NCBI GenBank assembly: GCA_019916065.1
Contig: CM034244.1
Span: forward strand, 36,150,877-36,214,876
From: Vitellaria paradoxa
Lineage: Eukaryota > Streptophyta > Magnoliopsida > Ericales > Sapotaceae
Length of the DNA stretch: 64,000 nucleotides
Direction of reading: 5' to 3'
In this document: positions 45,822 through 57,683 of the stretch, one piece after another
Layout: every line of letters starts with the position of its first letter
How positions within the stretch are numbered: the stretch's first letter is position 1
Made by a program: the position numbers and the translations under genes
The notes under the pieces: generated by a model
Told to the model about the DNA's origin: nothing
Seen by the model: only the letters and a program-made list of their open reading frames with translations
Databases searched by the model: none

Positions 45822-47525
45822 ATGGGCAGAGCCATGAGTAGTGTGGTGGTTGCAGCGGTGGCGATGGTTTGCCTTTGGTCGGCGGGAGGAGTGCTGGCGG
45901 AGGACCCTTACCATTTTTTTGAGTGGAAGGTGACGTACGGGACAATATCCCCGTTGGGAGTCCCACAGCAAGGGATCCTGATAAACGGGCAATTCCCAGG
46001 GCCAAAGATCAATTGCACCTCAAACAACAACATCGTGGTCAACGTCTTCAACCACTTAGACGAGCCATTGATCTTCAACTGGCACGGAATCCAGCAAAGG
46101 AAGAACTCTTGGCAGGACGGAACCCCCGGAACCATGTGCCCCATCCTCCCCGGCACAAACTACACCTACAAATTCCAGGTCAAGGACCAGATTGGAAGCT
46201 TCTTTTACTTCCCCATCACCGCCTTGCAGAGGGCCTCCGGTGGCGTCGGTTCTCTCCAAATCCACAGCCGTGATCTCATACCCGTCCCCTTCGACACTCC
46301 CGCCGACGACTACAGCGTCCTCGTCGGTGATTGGTTCACCAAGGGCCACAAATCTCTCAAGAAGCTCTTGGACATGGGCCGCACCCTCGGCAGGCCCGAC
46401 GGCATCCAGATCAACGGCAAGTCTGGCAAGGTTGGCCAAAACGCCGGCGAGCCCCTCTTCACCATGGAATCCGGCAAAACCTACCGGTACAGAGTCTGCA
46501 ACGTGGGGATGAAGACCTCCCTCAATGTGAGAATCCAAGGCCACAACTTGAAGCTGGTAGAGATGGAGGGTTCCCACACCGTCCAAAATGTGTACGAATC
46601 CCTCGACGTTCACGTTGGCCAATGCTTTTCGGTGCTGGTCACCGCCAACCAACAGCCCAAGGACTATTACTTGGTTGTCTCCAGCAGGTTCACCAAGAAG
46701 CCCCTCTCCGCCGTCGGCATCATCCGCTATGCCAATGCCAACGGAGGAGCGGCCTCTCCTCAGCTTCCACCGCCGCCACCTGAGACCCAACGTGGCATTG
46801 CGTGGTCGATCAACCAGTTCCGGTCGTTCCGGTGGAACCTGACTGCCAGCGCCGCCAGGCCCAACCCTCAGGGATCCTATCACTACGGTCGCATCAACAT
46901 CACCCGCACAATCAAGCTGTTTAATTCGAGGAACAACGCGGGAGGAAAGCTTCGGTACGCCGTCAACGGAGTGTCCCACGTGGACCCTACAACCCCGGTT
47001 AAGCTGGCAGAGTACTTCGGAGTCCCAGAGAAGGTGTTCAAATACGGAACGATGAAGGACGAGCCTGAGGCCGCCCAATTAGCAAGCACCAAACCAGCAG
47101 TGACGTTGGCACCGAACGTGGTGAACGCGACTTACCGTAACTTTGTGGAGTTCATCCTCGAGAACAGGGAAAAGACGATTCAGACGTGGCACCTGGATGG
47201 GTATTCGTTCTTCGCGGTGGCAATAGAGCCAGGGAGATGGAGCCCAGAGAAGAGGAAGAACTACAACCTGGTGGACGCGGTGAGCAGGCACACCATCCAG
47301 GTGTATCCGGGATCGTGGGCGGCGATAATGACGACGCTGGACAACGCCGGAATGTGGAATCTGAGGTCGGAGATGAGGGAAAGGGCATACCTGGGACAGC
47401 AGCTCTATATCAGCGTCCTCTCCCCTGAACGCTCCCTTAGGGATGAGTACAACCTCCAACTCAATGCCCCAGTCTGTGGCATTGTCAAGGGCTTGCCCCA
47501 CCCCCCACCTTACATCAACAATTAA
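45822..47525 (+). CDS. SKU5-similar (SKS) multicopper-oxidase-like secreted protein
   Basis: Apoplastic glycoprotein of the SKU5/pollen Bp10/NTP303 type, linked in other plants to directional cell growth and pollen tubes. 567 residues in one exon. Signal peptide at 1-26 (cleavage likely after VLA, before EDPYHFFEW). Cupredoxin domains follow: domain 1 with GQFPGPKINC (57-66), NWHGIQQRKNSWQDGTPGT (86-104) and SFFYFP where ascorbate oxidases have the HxH copper ligands. Domain 3 contains TWHLDGYSFFAVA where active oxidases read HLHG. Copper-binding histidines are thus largely lost, as in the family, so no oxidase activity is expected. The end, PHPPPYINN, is not hydrophobic, so unlike SKU5 there is no GPI signal. 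Several NxT/S glycosylation sites. No intron, which is odd (see findings). Confidence 0.92.
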   Translation: MGRAMSSVVVAAVAMVCLWSAGGVLAEDPYHFFEWKVTYGTISPLGVPQQGILINGQFPGPKINCTSNNNIVVNVFNHLDEPLIFNWHGIQQRKNSWQDGTPGTMCPILPGTNYTYKFQVKDQIGSFFYFPITALQRASGGVGSLQIHSRDLIPVPFDTPADDYSVLVGDWFTKGHKSLKKLLDMGRTLGRPDGIQINGKSGKVGQNAGEPLFTMESGKTYRYRVCNVGMKTSLNVRIQGHNLKLVEMEGSHTVQNVYESLDVHVGQCFSVLVTANQQPKDYYLVVSSRFTKKPLSAVGIIRYANANGGAASPQLPPPPPETQRGIAWSINQFRSFRWNLTASAARPNPQGSYHYGRINITRTIKLFNSRNNAGGKLRYAVNGVSHVDPTTPVKLAEYFGVPEKVFKYGTMKDEPEAAQLASTKPAVTLAPNVVNATYRNFVEFILENREKTIQTWHLDGYSFFAVAIEPGRWSPEKRKNYNLVDAVSRHTIQVYPGSWAAIMTTLDNAGMWNLRSEMRERAYLGQQLYISVLSPERSLRDEYNLQLNAPVCGIVKGLPHPPPYINN

Positions 47526-48946
47526 TTAATTGTCTCTCCATCTACCCATTTATTTATTTGTTGCCCTTGTTGATTATGAATGAGCCCAAGTGACAATCTA
47601 CAAAACCCACTTCACCCTTCCCTTGCCTTCCCTTCCCCTGTGATCGATTTCTTCAGTTTAGCTTTAATTTTGGGTATCCATTCTACGTAACTTGCTGTAT
47701 TAAACGGGGATATTTGTATTAATGCAAGTCTTGTTACGTTGGGCTAGTATTTGATTCTATTGAATATCTCTCGATGCGGTTAATTAATTATATTAAATTC
47801 ACATTGATAAAAATAGTCTGAATATTTAATATCAATGCCACAATATCTAATAGTCATGTCATTTAAAGTAAAAAATATATTCCTAATATATTTTCAAATT
47901 TGAAAGCAAAAAGTCCTCATTGGATATTGCTATTTATTTATGTATTTTTTTATTCATTTTGTGGTTAAATACTTGAATATTTATTTTTGAACTAGCTAAC
48001 AATATAAAATGACGCCTTTAAAGGAAATAAAAATAAAATAAAAAAATAGAACAAAAATCCTTAACTAATTGCCATTTAATTGTAACGCCATATATGTATC
48101 ATCCTACCTTAATACATTCCTAATGTTTCAATTGAGACACAGTATTAAATAGTAATACCAAAATTATTTTTGTTACAATTAGAATATTAATTAATTAGAT
48201 CATTTATTTATAATATTACATTACTAAAGCAAAAATTGCTTTTAACATTAATATTTTTCTTCCTTTACGGGGTACGAAGATTAAAAATTAAAATATAGAA
48301 AATATTGTTAATGTTACCGTAGCATTGTAAATAATATTTTTATCCTACTAACAAAAGGAAATTATAAAAAATTAAAATATTAGATTGAGTTAACGCAGAA
48401 AGTAACAATCTATAGAACCCCCCCCCCCCCCGGGTCATGATTTCTGGAGTTGATTCTAATTTTTCTCTTATTACAAAGGATGTAGGCACTGTTAGAGTAT
48501 ATAATATTATTGTCAGAGCATAATTAATCAAACAGACGTGATTGCGTTCAAATTGTCGTGACTCCTCCATTTGAACAAATGGTTTATTTTGTCCTTATCG
48601 GCAGTTATAAATTTTGTGATAATTATTCACTAATGAAGTAAGGAGTCCATATGTATATATAAAAAGGCTTGATGACAGTCTAAGAGGCATGCGGAATTTA
48701 CATAATATTCTAGAGTTTTGTTCCTGTAGAGTTCATTGTTTTCATATATGGAGATGAATCATAGATAAACTCCAGCTTAGAAGTCTGTGAAGTACATAAT
48801 TTTTACTTTTCAATACTATTTTTGATGCATTTTAGTTCCATTAGCTTATGATATTTTTTGAGTACTTTTGAACAAGAAGATTCCACTGGAAAAAACCCTT
48901 GATTAAACATAGATAAGAAAGTTATTTTGGCACAATAAGTTCTTAG
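47526..48946. other. Intergenic DNA 3' of the SKS gene
   Basis: Holds the 3' UTR (a likely poly-A region near 47700-47725) and AT-rich DNA. A run of about 13 C then GGG lies at 48419-48434. No gene seen. Confidence 0.45.
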
Positions 48947-48957
48947 GATTTCCTTCG

Positions 48958-50171
48958 ACTTATTGTGGACTCAAATTTAAGGTGAAAATATTGGCACTTT
49001 TTCAAAAGTTTCTCTCACTCTTTTTTATTTTTTTACTCCTACAAAATTACAAAATTAGTCTTGTAGTAGAAGTCTATTAATACAAACACATCAAACACCA
49101 TAATTACTTTCCTTGTTATTTATTATTACAAAATTAACATCCTTCACTTTTTACTTTTCTATGACATCTTTCACTTTTTATTAATTTACATATTAAATTA
49201 AAAATTTACTGTCAATTATAATTTCATGAAATTGTGTGAGATAACATTTTTAATACTTTTTTAAATTAATTTTATAAATATATCTTTTAAGTTTATTTTA
49301 TCAAACATCGAAGAAGAAAATAAAAACTTGTTATTTTTTAATTGATACAAAGTAAGACATTATAATCGTTAATCAATTCATACATTAATGAAAATAACTG
49401 AAATAAAAGTTAATCAAATTGAAATTTAAATTGTAACAATCATTCTCAAAACCAACCACTATTAAATATATATATATATATATATATATATTACACTGCT
49501 CAAACAATTCAACAATTTTAATAAAAACTCTTTATAAATTATTAAGCAAAAAAAAAAAAAAGAACTACAAATAGCAATTGTAAAAAATAAAAATTAATAT
49601 GAAAAAAAACTCTAATAATGTAATAGCATATACACCAACAAAAAAAAAAAAAGAAAATATTACATGCAATTTATTTCATATTACTCTGCCAAGAAATCAA
49701 TCACATGAAAAGAAAAAATTAAAAAAAATTAATAGTTGCTTTACTATTTTAGAGATTCGATGATTCACAATAATATAAAATTTGTTTCCTAGTTTGTTTG
49801 CACAAAAAAAAATTAATCACATTTCAAAATTCTGCTTCAATAGAATCCTCTTCTATAGTGTTTTGTTTAATATTTAATGAACCAAATAAAGATATATATG
49901 GGTGAGAATATACATGAGACTATAAGAGATGTAATTACAAAAAAGCAAAAAGTGGAGTTTCAGGAAAGTGAGAAGTAAAAGATGTTAGTTATAATAAATA
50001 AAAAAGGATAGTTATTATACTATTTGAGATGCTTTGCATTAATTATCTTTCGTTAATTACAATACTAGTTTTGTAATTTTGTAAAGAAAAAAATTATAAA
50101 GAGCGAGAGAAACTTTTTAAAGAATGCCAATATCTTTATCCAAAATTTATTCTTAGCATGATTAACTTTTA
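48958..50171. mobile_element. Long inverted-repeat (foldback or Mutator-like) element, 11-bp target duplication
   Basis: GATTTCCTTCG is repeated directly at 48947-48957 and 50172-50182. The left arm (AATATTGGCACTTTTTCAAA, AGTTTCTCTCACTCTTT, ACAAAATTACAAAATTAG) and the right arm read in reverse complement (GATATTGGCATTCTTTAAAA, AGTTTCTCTCGCTCTTT, ACAAAATTACAAAACTAG) match over about 150-200 bp. The outermost 20-45 bases match poorly. Non-coding, with a TA microsatellite at 49463-49492. Confidence 0.75.
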
Positions 50172-51079
50172 GATTTCCTTCGTGTTTAAATTTATAGATT
50201 ATGCTATAATTTGAAAACATTCAAAATAAGTTTAAATTGAATATTTTCTAACTGACTCTTTTACGACGTTTAAAATAATTTGTTTGAATTATATTTAAGA
50301 GTCAAAGTTAGTTACCTTATAACACCCAAAATCTAAGATGACATTTTATTTGTATTTGTATTTTTTGTTTTTTGGTTTTTTTTTTTTTTTTTGAAAATTC
50401 ATAATTTACAAATACCAAAAACACATTTGATTTGATATTTTTTATTTTTTATATTTTAAATTTTTTCTTGTTTTAAATTAAAATATTTAAAACAATTTAT
50501 AACTATTTTGCATTTTCTATAAACTCGTTTTCTATTTTCCATAATAGGTTTTGAAAATACTAATGATCAAATGTATTTAAACTATTTTTTCCTCTTTTCA
50601 AAAAACGTTAAAAAAAATGAATCTAAAACAAATACATCAAATGACCCCTAAGCTTTTTTCTTCCATTAAATTCAATTAATCTTAGCTTTATTCAAGTTAT
50701 TTCTTTCAGAAACAAACTTTCAATTCAAATCAATTTCAAATTTTCTTCGTTCTGCTCAAAACACCTTTAATTTTTCCTTAGTCTCTATAGTTCAAACCCG
50801 AAATTCACCGTGCTACTATCCTTTTCTCTCTCTCTCTTCTACTTTTTATTTTTATTTTTATTTTTTGACTAACCAGAAACAGTCTTCAATTCATTAGAAA
50901 TCAATCAGCATCCATCACAAATTTTACTCTCTTATAAGCATCATTAACCATTCTCTAATTACCCCAAAAAAAAAAAAAAAAAATCATTAACCATGCTCTC
51001 ACTTACCTCCCCAATACAACAGTAACTAAAACCTTATACGCTATTATGTATATCTAAACACATTTCTTAACTTTACAAT

Positions 51080-51410
51080 TACATAACACACTGCATTAGA
51101 AATTTAATAACTAAGAAGCAATCCCTTAATAGATAAACTGTTGCACATTTTAACGGTTTTACCCATGCCAAAAACTTTGCTTCTACCGTCAAAGTTGACA
51201 ACGGTCTAAACTCTTCTGCTTTTGACGAGAGAGCGTTTCCTCCGGTATCCTTGACCATCCACGCCTCTCCTCCTCTCCCAGTCAACACTTTCCATGAACC
51301 ATCAACAATTATGAAAACTTCATAGAAAAGGTCAGGAGTGACATTATTGTTTGAAAATGTGTGGCACAAATTAAATGATGTGCTGACATCAACTTGCAAC
51401 CCGAAAAACA
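51080..51410 (-). pseudogene. LINE RNase H-like domain fragment
   Basis: The minus strand reads VDGSWKVLTGRGGEAWMVKD, then GGNALSSKAEEF and TVEAKFLAWVKPLKCA. This is the pattern of the plant L1 RNase H-like domain (N.DGSW...G.G...RD..G......AEA.A...GL). It is not attached to an RT. It lies directly 3' of the ALKBH6 stop and probably falls in that gene's 3' UTR. Confidence 0.65.
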
Positions 51411-51412
51411 TT

Positions 51413-54382
51413 TTAAAACTTGAACAAATTTTTGTGAACCCTTGAGACAACCCGGCATGTTAACGAAACTCTGTTTTTCACTCTCTGAATTGCATAAACG
51501 TCTCCAGTTTTCGTCACCTCAAGTGCTTTTTCTGGCCCCAACAAAGTTTGACCAATTCCATGATGTTTCAAGTTTTCATCAACGTTCACTGCCTGAAAAC
51601 AAAATTTCACACATGAGGTAGAGCATATTTTTCCATGGTTCAGTCAGATAAACTTACCTTGTCGTGTTGTTGGACCTCACTATCTTTTATGCCATGCAAA
51701 TAATCTGCAAATCATAACTATGTTTGTTTAACACTCGATGAAACTTGTGCTATGTCTGGAACAAGGATTTCTGGAGGGGGAAAAAAGTGAATGGAAAAAT
51801 AAAATTACTAGTATGTGTAATTTTTTTAATGTTCTTAACCAATTAAAATTTCTTAATAAATATCCATTCACTTTACTAACTAAACCCCCCCCCCAAAAAA
51901 AATGAAATAAATTTTATTTTTTCAATTCATTTCGCATTCCTATCATTTTTCTTCACTTTTGATTCCCTTGACAAATCCATATTCCAAACATAGCATGAAA
52001 AAGCCATAAATTATAGAAGGGGGGGGGGGGGAAGGGATGATGTAATCTACCTGAGTATGCTTTATCTTTGAAAATAAGTAGACTGCGAGGCATCAACAGG
52101 ACTGAAAAAGGGTGGTGACCATCCAACCATTTCTCAGTTTCAGTGTCAAAAGCACCTCCATCAGAAATTTTATCCTCAAAGTTCTTTATTAATGCGTTCG
52201 CACCCAGTTGCAAACTTGAATGGGGAGTAAAGTCCATAACAGCAGGTGATCCAAGAGACAGAATTGCTACTACAGGAAAATAAGCAGGCCCATCCTGATG
52301 TGGCTGCATGTTATGAACAATTTTTACTTAATATAAGACTGGCGTTGAACCATTATGCTACTAAAAACAGTATCAAAACTGCACAGATAGAAAGAATTGA
52401 AACTACACAAGGATTTAGAAATCAAGACATTTTTCATCCTCTACATCCACTCTCCATGTTCTTTCTGAAGCTAAACAAAAATTTGGCAGCAATGAAGACT
52501 TCGACCATTAAGATTCTCAAGTGATAACCATGATCAATGGACATTCATCACTTTACAATGTGCTAGTCACATTCAGCAATCAAAAAAGCAATAAATGAGG
52601 CATTGGAGTAAGAAGATGTCGGATGTTGGGTTTCAGTACAAACCATTATGCCTTGGCTGGGAAGATATTCATTGATGAGCACATGATTAATTGCTGAGGG
52701 GAACAGGCATGATTCCTCAAATATTTTGTGTGTAGTTCTTCTTAGCCAAGGAGGCACTGAGATCGAGAGAGAGAGAGAGAGAGACAAGGTTACAAGATTG
52801 TGCAATTTAATTCAGTTTATATTTGTTTAATGTATTATGTGCCAACTAAAAGAGAAGTTATTTGAAGAAACCATGGAATAAGCTACTTACAGCTCATAAC
52901 TGAATGAACCACTCAAATAGATGCAGAATATTATTGATACAGAGTTACTAACAATAAAAATGACTAACATCAAAATTCAATATGTTTACCTTGCCCCTCC
53001 AAAATTCAAAAATCTTTACATCAGCCCCCTCCCAACCAAATTCCTAGGTCCACCACTGGCTCTAGACCTCATCTAAATAAGTATTTGTGAAATTTTAAGT
53101 CTTAGTTTTCTGATTTACCATGGGCAACCCATATAGTTCCATCAACACCAACTATGTTGTTGGAGAGAGGACAGAGAAACATAAGACCGATTAGGCTCAA
53201 CACCCAAATTGTTTCTGTTGTATTTAAACTAACAGAGAAGAAATTGTACAAACAAATATACACCTACACTATCTATATATTTACACTACTACAATAACAC
53301 TCTCCTTCAAGCTAGAGTATATATTTCATTTGTTTGTCCCAAATAAACATAGCAAAAATAGAAAATAATATCATTCACCATGAAATAATATGAATGTTGT
53401 AAATTAATTCCTAGAGGCATCTTAGACAGCCTAGCTATATCATCTATATAATAAAACACAACACATTCCAAAAATGTCCTCCTCACAAACTAGAATTCAA
53501 AAAGGCTAAGATTGAGTTTTATTTTTCACCAAATGACTGCGATCTTCTACAAACCAAAACTACCCCTCAAACTTCTGTCCAATCTTTGGATCACTTTACA
53601 TTCTGATAGACAATTACGTTACACTTAACGATGATATCTGAAGAGTTGCAATGAGAAAGACACAAAAATTTATTTTGGGTTTTCGAAAAGGAGCACCAAG
53701 TTCACACAAGTATGTTTGGGTTTTTGAAATTGTTGCCATAAAGATTAAAGAAACACCAAAAATTTATTTTAAGTTTTTTAAAAGAAAAAATATGCTAACA
53801 TATTTTAATTTCAAATACGTGTATATTTAATTTTAGTCAAAGAGTGCCATAGGCGAGAGTTATTAGTTAGTTATTTAATAATGAAAAACTCAGTATATAA
53901 TTAACACAAAGTCATCAAATAGGTACAATCTTGTCATCAAAAACTTACAATCTTGTGCCAGAAGACCCTTTTCATGGACAACACCTCCTGTAACACCAGA
54001 GACCCAAAACAAATTAATTAATACCAAAACACAGTTTGAGTTTCCAAAGACAAACGAAATTAACAAGACAAATGAAATTGAAACACACCCCAGTTTTGTA
54101 GTCTTCTATTCTTCAAAGTTTTCCATTTCGATACGGGAGCTCGGTAAATCTACAAAACAGGAAGAGTTAAAGAGAAAGGGAAAGAGCAGATATAATTAAA
54201 CCCTAGAAACCAGAACCGAAAAACAGTCAGAATCCAAAATAGAGAAAAATATAAAGGTGAAAGCATATGATCACGTTATTGAGAAGCTGCTCTTCTTCGC
54301 TATTCGTGACGAAGTCGGGGATGTAAAATAAAGTTGGCACAGACCCAACCACGAAGTCGTTCAAGTTGTCTCCCTTTTCCAT
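51413..54382 (-). CDS. ALKBH6: ALKBH6-type 2-oxoglutarate/Fe(II) dioxygenase
   Basis: AlkB homologue 6, a 2OG- and iron-dependent oxygenase; in plants linked to m6A RNA binding or demethylation. Exons on the minus strand: 54382-54275, 54149-54089, 53987-53949, 52756-52644, 52303-52051, 51704-51658, 51592-51413. They total 801 nt (266 residues), with all phases matching. The start MEKGDNLNDFVVGSVPTLFY and KWKTLKNRRLQNWGG are family-typical. LFPSAINHVLINEYLPSQGI leads into the iron site MPHQDGPAYF (His and Asp). FSVLLMPRSLLIFKD, the distal His in DYLHGIKD and the 2OG-binding Arg in RVSLTCR follow. The end KNLFKF matches Arabidopsis ALKBH6 (NLFRF as recalled). It looks intact. The intron at 52757-53948 contains two transposon pieces. 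Confidence 0.92.
53158..53299 (-). mobile_element. Copia LTR with adjacent polypurine tract (truncated element)
   Basis: On the minus strand TTGAAGGAGAG (a polypurine tract) is followed by a 142-bp unit starting TGTTATTG and ending CTCCAACA. These TG...CA ends fit a copia 3' LTR. No second LTR or coding sequence is visible. Inside an ALKBH6 intron. Confidence 0.6.
53443..53870 (+). mobile_element. Helitron-like element, second copy
   Basis: Begins TCTATATAATAAAACAC and ends GCGAGAGTTATTAGTTAG, similar to the element at 23502-24004 at both ends. Near the 5' end, AAAAATGT..TCCTCACAAA.TA also resembles that copy. The interiors differ more. Inside an ALKBH6 intron. Confidence 0.4.
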
Positions 54383-54726
54383 TCCTCTATGAAACAACTA
54401 TTCCAATTTTTACAGAGAAGAAGAGCATTAGAACACTACCGAAAGCCGGAAAGCCCAAGCAAGTTTCCGTATGCTAAGCCCGTTTACAAACGGGCGAGTT
54501 TAGCTGTCGGTATACTTAAACCTCTGTTTGGTTTGTTGTAGAACAAATTCGGCTAGGCTTTAACTCCGAAAAACTATTTTTTATATATTTTATTCTTCTC
54601 AAAACGACATTATTTTAACTTTCACATATATAAAATAAAAACTCACCCAACACTTTCTACCTCATCACTTCTCTGTCTGTTGCTGACAGCGGAGAATTAA
54701 TTTAAAAATCAACACTACTCTTTAAC

Positions 54727-54762
<36 letters not shown>

Positions 54763-57683
54763 CACGTTTAGAGTGATAAAAAATAAAATAAAATGAGATA
54801 AAATATAATTTTAAAAAATTTTTTACGTTTAATATAAAATATAATTTTAAAAAATTTTTTACGTTTAATACACACATCTCAAATCATATTTTTTTGGAGA
54901 TAAATAGTAAGATTCTGTTTCAACGAATTAGATTTTCGTTTGGACGGATTCAAAATTTTGAACAGTCATGACTTCTTTGCACTACAATTCATCCAAACGA
55001 ATTGTAAAAACTATTTGGACAGAAGTTGGCCGCACGATTCCGTCAAAACGATTTTTACAATCTGTTGGAACGATTTCTACGGCCTCACAAAAAATAATTA
55101 AAGTAGGTGTCATTCGATAGTTTGGGAATTTATAGTGAGAATAGCGAAAAAAATTTACTATTTGATTAACCGAATTCTAGTTATCGACTTTTTTTAAAGG
55201 TATTGAACTTTTTTTAAACTTTGAAAAGGTAAACATGTGTAAAAATATAATAAAAATTTTTACCAAATTTTAAAAAATTTTTACCAAATTTTTACGTACC
55301 AAACGCACCCTAAATGAACCTTTGCTCCCACAACGGCACCACAACAATGTTGACCCATTACTTTACAGTGTCACTTTTCATAATTTTATTTTTTCTCTCG
55401 CAATTCAATTAAATTTTTTTTATTTTAAGACAAAAATGTCCTAATATAAAATGACTTTCTTACTTTTCATATTTTCAATAGGTATTTATTAAAAAAATCA
55501 AACAATTTCGACATTTAATTATAAAAAAAATTTAAGGCTCGTTTGGTTTTTTTTATTTTTTATTTTCTATTTTCTGTTTTGAACTCATTTTTCATTTCAT
55601 ACTTTTGAAAATAAGGAAAAAGTTCAAAACGCATTTGGTCACTTGTGTTTTCAAAATTTGTTTTAGAAAATAGAAAATGAGCTTGCACATAAAATGAAAA
55701 ATGACAAAAAGTCATTTTGAGCATTTTTAATCCAAAATAAAGAAAATTTAAAAATAATAAAAACAAAGTATTTTTTTGTTTTTTTATTTTGAGATTTTTA
55801 AAACATAAAATGAAAACAGAAAAATAAACCAAATGTTACTTTAGTAATTAACTACATAAACTTTTGATACTTTCACGCTAAAATAAACGAAATATTTCAG
55901 TAACTAATTACTGAAAAAATTAAAACATTTCAACAAACTCTTGCCATTTTGATATTTTTTTAATGACCACGTAAGATTTCAACAGCTTTTTATCGAAACA
56001 AGTGCAAAATTTTCACATGTATCTACTAAAATTATTATATCATTTTTTAGTAATTAATTATTATATCATTTCAGTATTGTGTTTCAATTTTTAGGATTTT
56101 AATAGGAAAAAATGGTATTTTTGAAACTTTAAATATAATTTATGAGTTCCGAAAAGAAATTGAGGTGTTTTAAGAAAATATGGAGTGTATGAAATATTAC
56201 TTTATTTCTAAAGACACGTAATAGCGGGACCCTAAATTTAATCAACTTAAAAAAAAAAAGAGAAAAGAAAAAAAACGAAAAAATGCGAAAGGCTAGGTCT
56301 GCTGCATAACAGAACGTGCCCGGTAAATGAATTAGCAATAAAAAAATAATGCCATTTTAAAACAGTAATTTATAAATCTTCAGTCTTACCGAAAAAAATC
56401 AAGTTTTTGCACTTTCCTTATATGCAGATTAACTAGAATAAATAAATAAATAAATAAATCAGTAACACATTTATATATTTAAAAATATAAATAAAAATTA
56501 GAGCCTGTGCTCAGGTTTTAGGCGTTGAAATGTCCAAAAAAAAACTTTAACGGCTGATGAATTTCTATTCACCTATCTTGATTTTTTATTTTTTTTAAAA
56601 ATAATCAACGATCCTAAACAAATTTGATTAAAATTAATTTTTTATTCAAAAATTAACTCAACCAAATTAAAAAAAGAAAGACTAATCAAATTCTCTTCCC
56701 CAAAAACTCAACGAGGCTTCAGTAATCTTCTCCAGTGTTAGTATCTAATGTTAGTATACCAGTTCTTCAACTCTCCACCTCTATCTATGAACATAAATGA
56801 AGTTTTATTTTTATCTAAACATATGCATCAATGATTTAGTTATCATTATTCCTTTTCACAGTTAATAGCTTTAATTGTTTTTCTTCTAAAAGTACTCCCA
56901 ATCAAGAAAATAAACATGAGTACGCATTTACAAAAAGAGCAAAAATAATGGAAGCAGGAGATGAAAAATAAACACTGAACTGTGTCAGAATCCTTAAAAA
57001 ATATCCCAAAAAAATAAAAAAAAAATCAACATAATTTTTTTTCTTTAATGTGAGAAATATTGTAAGAGATAAGACAAAAGAAAAAAGAAAGAAGCGTTTC
57101 ATTTATCCCCTCAATTTATTAGAACGATATTGAAAGATTACAATTATATACAACGAAATCAAGCTCCACTTTGATGCATGGGTACTTTCATTACCAGGAA
57201 CCAAAAATCTGTGGCCAATATAATTTTTTATCCTTCTTCTTGGAAATAAGCAGGTAAATTGGGTCAACCTAATCAAATATTAATCGCTGGTATCCTGCTT
57301 CCCACTCACTCAATCTATGTATATTTCAATATTTTTATTTTTTTAATTTTTGTAAAATAAATTAATTATAAATTTAAACTAAAATAAAATAGCTGTCCAA
57401 TTGTCCTAAAAATAATCACCTTCACTTGTATACACATTACTGCCAGTCCTAATACGTGGAAACTTAAAAGTTGGCCAACCAAAATTATCAAATAGAAGGG
57501 GCTAAATGCCAGAATTTCAGGGTCGAAAGTTTTTGACTTATTATGTTGGAAACATGGCGCAATTCTATGTATTATTCCAATAACAAAAATTAGTGCATTA
57601 GAAATGCTTGTGCAAAGCCATTGATAGTTGAGTGGACAATCGGAAAACTAAACTGGCAAAGAAAAAATAAATAAATAAGATAA
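54383..57683. other. Intergenic DNA between ALKBH6 and RHIP1-like genes
   Basis: AT-rich without a gene. It holds a TA/TG microsatellite (54727-54763) and a MITE-like element (about 54765-55313) with a 34-bp direct repeat (54804-54871). A second MITE-like element with TTTGGTTT ends lies at about 55535-55850, and AAAT repeats near 56438-56459. Confidence 0.5.
54765..55313. mobile_element. MITE-like element related to the copy at 24084
   Basis: The left end GTTTAGAGTGATAAAAAATA and right end CCAAACGCACCCTAAA resemble the window's other MITE ends. The inner GGAGATAAATAGTAAGATTC resembles AGAGATAAATAGTGTAAC in the copy at 24084-24630. Boundaries are approximate. Confidence 0.45.

Noticed and set aside
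46056..47501. Long minus-strand frames (340 and 140 codons) opposite the SKS gene
   Set aside because: They are shadows of the GC-rich third-position bias of the real plus-strand gene.
52246..52524. 92-codon plus-strand frame
   Set aside because: It lies opposite an ALKBH6 exon and intron, with no motif.
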